Part shown: positions 41,144 through 46,718 of the stretch, one piece after another
How the letters are laid out: the number at the start of each line of letters is the position of its first letter
Numbering within the stretch: the stretch's first letter is position 1
DNA from: Desmonostoc muscorum FACHB-395
Lineage (GTDB): Bacteria > Cyanobacteriota > Cyanobacteriia > Cyanobacteriales > Nostocaceae
DNA length: 46,718 nt
Reading direction: 5' to 3'
NCBI RefSeq assembly: GCF_014698035.1
Contig: NZ_JACJSF010000062.1
Location: 1 to 46,718 of the forward strand
The notes under the pieces: model-generated
What the model saw: only the letters and a program-made list of their open reading frames with translations
Told to the model about the DNA's origin: nothing
The model's database searches: none
Translations under genes and position numbers: made by a program

Positions 41144-42208
41144 ATGATTGAGCAAGTTGCGATCGCCTTTGACCATAAAGACTATCAAACAGCTGCCAAA
41201 TTACTCAAACAGCTGCTAATAGAATCACCAGACAATCCTTGGGTGCAATTTTATCTTGGTCGCTTGCATGAAGTATCTGGAAAGCATCAGGATGCGGAAA
41301 AAGTTTATCGGCAACTGCTGCAAGATACGACAAATACCAAAATAGTGTCGCTAGCACGTCAAGGTTTGCAACGACTGCAAGAAATCGAGATTGAACAAAG
41401 ACAAAGAGCCATTTCCCAAGCAAAATCTGAACCTAATAACACTGAACTTGGCGTACTAGTTTTAGAGCCACTCAGTAACGAGATGAAAACGGACGCATCT
41501 CGAAAATTTGCCCAGATAATGCAACTAGATCCCTATACCGCACGGCTATTAATGCCAAGTCGTGGCTGGAGGTTGTACCGTACTGGACAAGTGGGAGAAC
41601 TAAAATTTTACGGCAAACAGTTACAGCAGGCTGGTATTCCTTGCTTTTGGGCATCACTAGCTCAAATTCAGCAAATTCAAGTTTATCAAGTCAAACATTT
41701 TCAAGAATCTACCCCACAAGCTACCGTTGTTTGCTGTAATGACACAAATCAACTCGGTTCTCTCACCTTTGACTGGTCAGAAGTTACAGCCAGAGTAGTG
41801 GGACTATTGCCCATTTTTGAACAAGTTGTAGATGTCAATGCCCGCCGTAAACTGGAATGGAAAACTCAAACACAAGACTATGCTCAGTTTTGTGATTTAC
41901 ACTTACCTGGTAGACGTTGCATTCTCCGATTCTATGATAACGGCTATGAATTCCAGCAAGGTTTAAAAATCATTCCCCAAGCTAGCCAAAATACAATCAG
42001 AATTAATTGGAATAGTTTATCAAGTTGGATTGATCAGCAACTACCTCAAGTTAAAATTTGGTCAGATTTCACATCATTTGCAGATACAACATTAGACCAA
42101 ACAGAAATGTTAGGTCATATCAAGTCACATATTCATTTGTTTCGCAGGGAACAGACTAATTGGGATTCAGCTTTTCATTTATATAGTGGACTGGTGTTTC
42201 TTAAATAA
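41144..42208 (+). CDS. TPR-containing protein, unknown function
   Basis: 354 residues; ATG at 41144 taken (a GTG lies directly before). An N-terminal TPR pair at about 8-75 (FDHKDYQTAAKLLKQLLIES, PWVQFYLGRLHEVSGKHQDA) is followed by a unique domain (about 105-355) with GVLVLEPLSN, DPYTARLLMPSRGWRLYRTG and a later FTSFADTTLDQTEMLGHIKS. No signal peptide, so cytoplasmic. The C-terminal domain is unnamed to me. It precedes ureD by 80 bp on the same strand; a link to urease is not implied by its sequence. Confidence 0.82.
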   Translation: MIEQVAIAFDHKDYQTAAKLLKQLLIESPDNPWVQFYLGRLHEVSGKHQDAEKVYRQLLQDTTNTKIVSLARQGLQRLQEIEIEQRQRAISQAKSEPNNTELGVLVLEPLSNEMKTDASRKFAQIMQLDPYTARLLMPSRGWRLYRTGQVGELKFYGKQLQQAGIPCFWASLAQIQQIQVYQVKHFQESTPQATVVCCNDTNQLGSLTFDWSEVTARVVGLLPIFEQVVDVNARRKLEWKTQTQDYAQFCDLHLPGRRCILRFYDNGYEFQQGLKIIPQASQNTIRINWNSLSSWIDQQLPQVKIWSDFTSFADTTLDQTEMLGHIKSHIHLFRREQTNWDSAFHLYSGLVFLK

Positions 42209-42288
42209 AATGATAAATTGCAGGTCAAACACTGGCATAGTGAATTAATGAAATGTAATCCACCTGAAACTTAATGTTTACTTCATAA

Positions 42289-43128
42289 ATGACCTGTAAC
42301 TCACAAATAGCAGAAGGTTGGCATGGAAAACTTAATTTAGTCTATGCCGATCGCCAGGGCGCAACCCAGTTAATTTACAATCACCAGCAAGCGCCCCTGA
42401 AGGTACAACGCCCATTTTATCCAGAAGGGGAAAAAGTTTGTCATAGCGTAATTTTACATACAGCTGGGGGAATGGTAGGAGGCGATCGCTTATCCTCTAA
42501 TATCCACCTCCAACCCCAAGCCCAAGCTTTAATTACTACAGCTGCTGCAAGCAAGATATATCGCAGTAATGGCTTACAAGCTAGACAAACCATCCAAATA
42601 CAAGTTGATGCTGGCGCTTGTTTAGAATGGTTGCCACAAGAGACAATTTTATTTAATGACGCGATTTATCGGCAAGATTTACGGGTAGAATTAGCAACCG
42701 GGGCCAGTTGGTTAGGCTGGGAAATTACCCGGTTTGGTCGCAGTGCTAGAGGAGAAAAATTTTACCTTGGAGAATGGCGATCGCATACAGAAATTTGGCA
42801 GCAAGGCGTTCCTTTATGGATTGATCGGCAATGGTTACGGGGTAACGAAGACATTTTCCACAGTCCCCACGGCTTGGCTGGAAAACCAATAGTAGGTAGT
42901 CTAGTTTGGGTTGGTGGTGCAGTTTCAGGAGAAATTGTCGAAAAAACACGAAGTTTATGGAATGGGGAAGGAGAAGCGGGTGTTAGCCGATTACAACATG
43001 GATTATTGTGCCGATATCGCGGTTATTCTACTTCTGAGGTGAGAAACTGGTTTATTGATGTTTGGCAGATGCTGCGAGTTTCTTTTTTGAATCGTGGTAA
43101 TTGCATACCAAGAGTGTGGCAAGTTTAA
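42289..43128 (+). CDS. ureD: Urease accessory protein UreD
   Basis: 279 residues. Chaperone that with UreF and UreG delivers nickel to urease. Typical motifs: LNLVYADRQGATQLIYNHQQ, PLKVQRPFYPEG, HTAGGMVGGDRL near 63-74 (the family hallmark), SKIYRSNG and LEWLPQETILFNDA. First gene of the urease operon here. The ATG at 42289 follows an AT-rich leader; no NtcA-type GTA-N8-TAC site was found in the 80 bp upstream. Confidence 0.95.
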   Translation: MTCNSQIAEGWHGKLNLVYADRQGATQLIYNHQQAPLKVQRPFYPEGEKVCHSVILHTAGGMVGGDRLSSNIHLQPQAQALITTAAASKIYRSNGLQARQTIQIQVDAGACLEWLPQETILFNDAIYRQDLRVELATGASWLGWEITRFGRSARGEKFYLGEWRSHTEIWQQGVPLWIDRQWLRGNEDIFHSPHGLAGKPIVGSLVWVGGAVSGEIVEKTRSLWNGEGEAGVSRLQHGLLCRYRGYSTSEVRNWFIDVWQMLRVSFLNRGNCIPRVWQV

Positions 43129-43131
43129 ACT

Positions 43132-43162
43132 AACCGCAGAGGCGCAGAGAACACAGAGGAGA
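43132..43162. repeat. CGCAGAGGCGCAGAG repeat carrying the ureA ribosome site
   Basis: AACCGCAGAGGCGCAGAGAA then CACAGAGGAGA, the same repeat type as inside the element at 39439-39533. Its end (GGAG, 43158-43161) sits 6 bases before the ureA ATG and serves as the Shine-Dalgarno sequence. Confidence 0.75.
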
Positions 43163-43167
43163 TAAGA

Positions 43168-43470
43168 ATGCAACTTACGCCGCAGGAAAAAGATAAGCTA
43201 TTAATTTTTACTGCTGCTTTATTAGCAGAAAGACGTAAAGGAAGGGGTTTAAAACTGAATTATCCTGAAGCAGTTGCTTATATTTCTGCTGCTATTTTAG
43301 AAGGAGCAAGAGATGGGCAAACTGTGGCTGAATTGATGAGTTATGGTACAACTCTATTGACGCGGGATGATGTCATGGAAGGGATATCAGAAATGGTACC
43401 TGATGTGCAAGTTGAAGCTACTTTTCCTGATGGCACAAAGTTAGTGACAGTACATAATCCAATTCGTTAA
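43168..43470 (+). CDS. ureA: Urease gamma subunit
   Basis: 100 residues, the usual length. MQLTPQEKDKLLIFTAALLA, ERRKGRGLKLNYPEAVAYIS, LMSYGTTLLTRDDVMEGISE and VQVEATFPDGTKLVTVHNPI are diagnostic. Structural subunit of the (alpha-beta-gamma)3 cytosolic enzyme that hydrolyses urea to ammonia and carbamate. 21 bp before ureB. Confidence 0.98.
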   Translation: MQLTPQEKDKLLIFTAALLAERRKGRGLKLNYPEAVAYISAAILEGARDGQTVAELMSYGTTLLTRDDVMEGISEMVPDVQVEATFPDGTKLVTVHNPIR

Positions 43471-43491
43471 TTTTGTAAGTTTGAATTTATT

Positions 43492-43797
43492 ATGATTCCT
43501 GGGGAAATTATCACACCAGCAGGTGAAATTGAACTAAATGTTGGTCGTCCAACTATAAAATTACAAGTGTCAAATACAGGCGATCGCCCCATACAAGTAG
43601 GTTCCCATTATCACTTTTATGAAGTTAACACCGCCTTAAACTTTGACAGAGAACAAGCTAGAGGAATGCGCCTTGATATCCCCGCCGGAACCGCAGTCCG
43701 CTTTGAACCAGGCGATGAAAAAGAAATAACTCTAGTCCCCCTCGTCGGTACTCGCCAAGTCTACGGCTTCAACGCCAAAATTAACGGTTCTCTGTAG
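43492..43797 (+). CDS. ureB: Urease beta subunit
   Basis: 101 residues. MIPGEIITPAGEIELNVGRP, GDRPIQVGSHYHFYEVN, RLDIPAGTAVRFEPGDEKEI and the closing GTRQVYGFNAKINGSL match UreB. Its stop is only 2 bp before the DUF1349 gene, showing translational coupling. Confidence 0.98.
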   Translation: MIPGEIITPAGEIELNVGRPTIKLQVSNTGDRPIQVGSHYHFYEVNTALNFDREQARGMRLDIPAGTAVRFEPGDEKEITLVPLVGTRQVYGFNAKINGSL

Positions 43798-43799
43798 CT

Positions 43800-44342
43800 A
43801 TGAACATGGAATGGTACAATGAACCGCCTGTTTGGGAAGTAAAAGACGAAGCGATCACTATCGCTTCCGGCGCAAAAACAGATTTCTGGCGGGAAACTCA
43901 CTACGGTTTCATTAGAGATAATGGTCACTTTTTTTATCAAAAAATTCAAGGTGACTTTATTGCTGAAGTGAAAATCAGCGGACAATATCAGGATTTATAC
44001 GATCAAGCTGGGTTGATGATACGTTTAGATGAGTTGAATTGGTTGAAATGTGGTATTGAACTTGTCGATGGCGTGCAACAAATTAGCGCAGTTGTGACAC
44101 GCAATTACTCAGATTGGTCTGTTATTCCAATGCCACAAAATCCATCTTTAATTTGGCTGCGTGTAACTCGACGCGACACAGCAATAGAAGTGGAATACTC
44201 TTTGAATGGAACTGAATATACAATGCTGCGGCTCGCTTATTTGACTCAAACGGAAACAGTAAGTGTAGGTGTGATGTGTGCCTCACCTGAAGGGAATGGT
44301 TTCCAGATGAGGTTTGAAAAATTCCAAATTCGCAGTTTGTGA
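43800..44342 (+). CDS. DUF1349 family protein inside the urease operon
   Basis: 180 residues. Concanavalin-like beta-sandwich of the DUF1349 kind: WYNEPPVWEVKDEAITIASG, KTDFWRETHYGFIRDNGHFF, VKISGQYQDLYDQAGLMIRL, DELNWLKCGIELVDG, then SVGVMCASPEGNGFQMRF. No signal peptide, so cytoplasmic. It lies 2 bp after ureB and 9 bp before ureC, so it is co-transcribed and made together with the structural subunits. The family's function is not established; a role in urease assembly or an unrelated passenger are both possible. The start may be the second Met (43806). Confidence 0.9.
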   Translation: MNMEWYNEPPVWEVKDEAITIASGAKTDFWRETHYGFIRDNGHFFYQKIQGDFIAEVKISGQYQDLYDQAGLMIRLDELNWLKCGIELVDGVQQISAVVTRNYSDWSVIPMPQNPSLIWLRVTRRDTAIEVEYSLNGTEYTMLRLAYLTQTETVSVGVMCASPEGNGFQMRFEKFQIRSL

Positions 44343-44351
44343 GGAGTAGTT

Positions 44352-46067
44352 ATGAGTTACAGAATGGATCGCCGCGCTTACGCCGAAACCTACGGCCCAA
44401 CAGTAGGCGATCGCATCCGACTTGCAGATACAGAATTATTTATAGAAGTTGAACAAGATTTCACAAGCTACGGCGATGAAGTGAAATTTGGCGGCGGTAA
44501 AGTTATCAGAGATGGAATGGGACAATCCCCCATTTCTAACGCCGATGGTGCTGTAGATTTAGTAATTACTAATGCCTTAATTCTCGATTGGTGGGGAATT
44601 GTCAAAGCGGATATTGGCATTAAAGATGGCAAGATTTTCAAAATTGGTAAAGCCGGAAATCCTTATATTCAAGACAATGTAGATATTATTATCGGCCCCG
44701 GAACGGAAGCTTTAGCTGGTGAAGGAATGATTCTTACTGCTGGCGGGATTGATGCCCATATTCATTTTATTTGCCCCCAACAGATTGAAGTTGCGATCGC
44801 TTCCGGGATTACCACTATGATCGGCGGTGGTACTGGCCCCGCTACAGGTACAAATGCCACTACCTGCACCCCCGGACCTTGGAATATTTACCGAATGTTG
44901 CAAGCGGCTGATGCTTTTCCCGTAAACTTAGGATTTTTGGGCAAAGGTAATGCCAGTAAACCCCAAGGACTTGTAGAACAAGTAGCCGCCGGTGCAATGG
45001 GGTTAAAACTCCATGAAGACTGGGGAACCACACCCGCAGCAATTGATACTTGCCTCAGCGTTGCTGATGCTTATGATGTGCAAGTAGCGATTCATACTGA
45101 TACCCTGAATGAAGCCGGATTTGTGGAAGATACGATCGCAGCTTTCAAAAATCGTGTCATCCACACTTACCACACCGAAGGCGCTGGCGGCGGACACGCA
45201 CCAGATATCATCAAAGTTTGCGGTCAAGGCAATGTTTTACCATCTTCCACTAACCCGACACGCCCTTACACCCTCAACACCTTAGACGAACACCTGGATA
45301 TGTTAATGGTATGTCATCACCTAGATCCTGCGATCGCTGAAGATGTTGCTTTTGCTGAGTCTCGCATCCGCCGAGAAACTATTGCCGCCGAAGATATTTT
45401 GCACGACTTAGGCGCATTTAGCATGATTTCTTCTGATTCTCAGGCAATGGGAAGAGTAGGCGAAGTGATAATTCGCACCTGGCAGACATCTCACAAAATG
45501 AAGGTGCAACGGGGAACTCTTAACCCACAGGGAAACGAGCAAAAAGCAGATAATTTTCGGGCAAAAAGATATGTTGCTAAGTATACTATTAACCCTGCGA
45601 TCGCTCATGGAATTGCTCAATATGTAGGTTCAGTAGAAGAAGGAAAATTAGCAGATTTATGTTTGTGGCATCCCGCGTTTTTTGGCGTGAAACCAGAGAT
45701 AGTGATTAAAGGCGGAATGATTGCATGGTCGCAAATGGGCGATGCGAACGCCAGTATTCCCACACCGCAACCAGTTTATATGCGCCCAATGTTTGGTAGT
45801 TTTGCAGGGGCGCGTCATGCCACATCATTAACTTTTGTTTCACATGCAGCTTTAGAGAACGAAATTCCTAGCCAGCTAGGTTTACAAAAGGCAGCAGTAG
45901 CAGTTTCTGGAACACGCCAATTGAGCAAGCGTGATATGAAGCTGAATGATGCACTACCCCACATTGAAGTAGATCCAGAAACATATCAAGTCAGGGCAGA
46001 TGGTGAGTTGCTGATTTGTGAACCTGCGACAGTTTTACCAATGGCACAGAGGTACTTTTTGTTTTAA
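44352..46067 (+). CDS. ureC: Urease alpha (catalytic) subunit
   Basis: 571 residues. Nickel ligands and active-site residues are all present: GIDAHIHFICP with H136/H138, GLKLHEDWG with the carbamylated lysine near 219, VAIHTDTLNE, HTYHTEGAGGGHAPDI, MVCHHLDP (mobile-flap His) and SSDSQAMGRVGE with the metal Asp. N-terminus MSYRMDRRAYAETYGPTVGD is standard. GAGGAG about 6 bases before the ATG is the ribosome site. The usual accessory genes ureE, ureF and ureG do not follow within the window; a decayed nuclease gene does. Confidence 0.99.
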   Translation: MSYRMDRRAYAETYGPTVGDRIRLADTELFIEVEQDFTSYGDEVKFGGGKVIRDGMGQSPISNADGAVDLVITNALILDWWGIVKADIGIKDGKIFKIGKAGNPYIQDNVDIIIGPGTEALAGEGMILTAGGIDAHIHFICPQQIEVAIASGITTMIGGGTGPATGTNATTCTPGPWNIYRMLQAADAFPVNLGFLGKGNASKPQGLVEQVAAGAMGLKLHEDWGTTPAAIDTCLSVADAYDVQVAIHTDTLNEAGFVEDTIAAFKNRVIHTYHTEGAGGGHAPDIIKVCGQGNVLPSSTNPTRPYTLNTLDEHLDMLMVCHHLDPAIAEDVAFAESRIRRETIAAEDILHDLGAFSMISSDSQAMGRVGEVIIRTWQTSHKMKVQRGTLNPQGNEQKADNFRAKRYVAKYTINPAIAHGIAQYVGSVEEGKLADLCLWHPAFFGVKPEIVIKGGMIAWSQMGDANASIPTPQPVYMRPMFGSFAGARHATSLTFVSHAALENEIPSQLGLQKAAVAVSGTRQLSKRDMKLNDALPHIEVDPETYQVRADGELLICEPATVLPMAQRYFLF

Positions 46068-46070
46068 TTC

Positions 46071-46325
46071 ATGAGCGAGCAACTTACTGATTACGATAGT
46101 CCTTGGAAAGATAGTTATCGAGCCATATTTTCCCCGCTTTCTAGAATTATTTGAGTTCCCTGTGGCGAAACTGTTGGACTATGAGCAAGGGTGGAAAACT
46201 TTAGAGTAAACTACCAATCCTTTTGGTGTAATTGTGATGGCACATCTCAAGACCAAGACAACGAAACGAAACTCAGAAAATCGGCCAGGATTAATTTGGC
46301 TCATGAGTTTTTATGGAAAAGTGGA
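46071..46325 (+). pseudogene. Decayed Rpn-type PD-(D/E)XK nuclease gene
   Basis: Starts MSEQLTDYDSPWKD, then one extra A shifts the frame; the continuation reads IEPYFPRFLELFEFPVAKLL, DYEQGWKTLE, stop, TTNPFGVIVMAHLKTKTTKR. These are the first (DYDSPWK-VIE-YFP-FL-LF) and late (LLDY---W--LE--TNPF--VVMAHLKT) parts of the cyanobacterial Rpn/transposase-like nuclease family; the middle with the catalytic core is deleted. The end is cut by a dispersed repeat at 46329. Non-functional. Confidence 0.82.
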
Positions 46326-46328
46326 AGT

Positions 46329-46358
46329 GCGTAGGCGTAGCCCGTCGTAGACATCGCT
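46329..46358. repeat. Dispersed GCGTAGGCGTAGCCCGTCG repeat
   Basis: GCGTAGGCGTAGCCCGTCGT then AGACATCGCT, almost identical to 10182-10211. It interrupts the 3' part of the Rpn pseudogene. Confidence 0.88.
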
Positions 46359-46422
46359 GTAGTTCAAAAAAGCGATAGGATAAGAATTAAATCGCTCCAA
46401 ATAGTAACATCTACATACAATA

Positions 46423-46617
46423 ATGGAAAGATTGCTAAACATCCATATTGAAAAATTACCAGAAGGCGTTTATTTAGCAACATCTGATGAGCTTCAAGGT
46501 TTAGTAGCTCAAGGACGGACTGTTGCTGAAACTTTAGAAATTGCCCGTGATGTAGCGCGTAAGTTATTAGAAGCACAATCTCAGGATCAAGAACTAGATT
46601 ATTTGCAACCAATATAG
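46423..46617 (+). CDS. HicB-like antitoxin, possibly orphan and shortened
   Basis: 64 residues. The N-terminus (MERLLNIHIEKLPEGVYLAT then SDELQGLVAQGRTVAETLEI) is the partial RNase-H-like HicB fold, with helix ARDVARKLLEAQ. Related proteins often continue beyond DYLQP; here a stop comes at once and an IS630 3' end begins 7 bp later, so the gene may have been cut by that insertion. No HicA gene is seen on either side. Confidence 0.72.
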   Translation: MERLLNIHIEKLPEGVYLATSDELQGLVAQGRTVAETLEIARDVARKLLEAQSQDQELDYLQPI

Positions 46618-46623
46618 CGGTTA

Positions 46624-46718
46624 TCAGTCTTCTGAAGTACAGTAGCAGCAGTGAGTAAACCAGCCGAGTAAATTCTCTATCGTCACTTCTGCAAATGCCG
46701 CATCTAATGCCTGGAGTA
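46624..46718 (-). mobile_element. 3' end of a second IS630-family transposase (runs off the window)
   Basis: The minus strand reads LQALDAAFAEVTIENLLGWF then THCCYCTSED and stop. The tail matches the end of the IS630 copy at 31125-32000 (AFNKVSLKDIEGWFTHCCYCT). Both copies are followed by a CGCTATA-like end. The rest of the gene lies beyond the right edge. Confidence 0.82.

Noticed and set aside
42209..42288. NtcA site before ureD
   Set aside because: GTA and TAC triplets occur but not with the 8-base spacing, so no supported site.

Overview
This window is from a filamentous, heterocyst-type cyanobacterium (order Nostocales, Nostoc-like). Three kinds of evidence point there. First, the gene content: the ferredoxin-thioredoxin reductase catalytic subunit, a CBS-CP12 fusion, ferredoxin-dependent sulfite reductase, a glycine-rich RRM protein next to S21, zinc-ribbon Ser/Thr kinases, Uma2 nucleases and pentapeptide repeats. 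Second, GCGATCGC (HIP1) octamers are everywhere. Third, Nostoc-style short repeats fill the intergenic spaces and even some genes: ATTGGGC/TCATTTG heptamers, GGGGACAAGG runs, GTAGGCGTAGCCCGTCG and CGCAGAGGCGCAGAG.

Layout. 0-9 kb is housekeeping: rpiA (-), a small membrane protein, an SLH protein, an anchored low-complexity protein, the CBS-CP12 regulator, the lptA-lptB-lptF/G operon (-), and ftrC overlapping a DUF309 gene (-). 9-11.4 kb has a PEP-CTERM exported protein and a DUF58 protein. 11.4-15.2 kb is accessory, with all genes on the minus strand: three toxin-antitoxin pairs (Phd/PIN, BrnT/BrnA, antitoxin/PIN), a truncated brnT remnant, and a 372-residue protein with a C-terminal TIR-like nucleotide-binding domain. 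A 39-bp direct repeat brackets two of the pairs. 15.2-30.4 kb holds typA, a kinase paired with a membrane-anchored ligand-binding protein, a hemerythrin-like protein, an M20 amidohydrolase, a pentapeptide protein flanked by inverted copies of a dispersed element, a second kinase, rbp-rpsU, a TPR protein and csbD.

30.4-32.2 kb is a transposon graveyard (IS5-like remnant, frameshifted IS630) next to tRNA-Arg(UCU). 32.5-35.2 kb is a co-directional set of three poorly characterised genes. Then come an ADP-ribosylglycohydrolase, a barrel-like exported protein, sulfite reductase with a C-terminal ribbon-helix-helix-like tail, a MITE-like element, Uma2, rsmE (with a coding repeat insertion) and a TPR protein. 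The window ends in a urease operon, ureD-ureA-ureB-(DUF1349)-ureC, followed by a decayed Rpn-type nuclease gene, an orphan HicB-like gene and the 3' end of another IS630 transposase. ureE, ureF and ureG are not in the window.

No CRISPR array, phage module or rRNA was seen. The best candidates for something under-described are the TIR-like protein with an unassigned N-terminal domain inside the toxin-antitoxin island, the kinase/ligand-binding protein pair, the DUF1349 gene embedded in the urease operon, the DNA-binding-like tail on sulfite reductase, and an orphan + strand terminator that suggests a small RNA near 24.4 kb. All functions are inferred from sequence motifs by eye; no database search was run.
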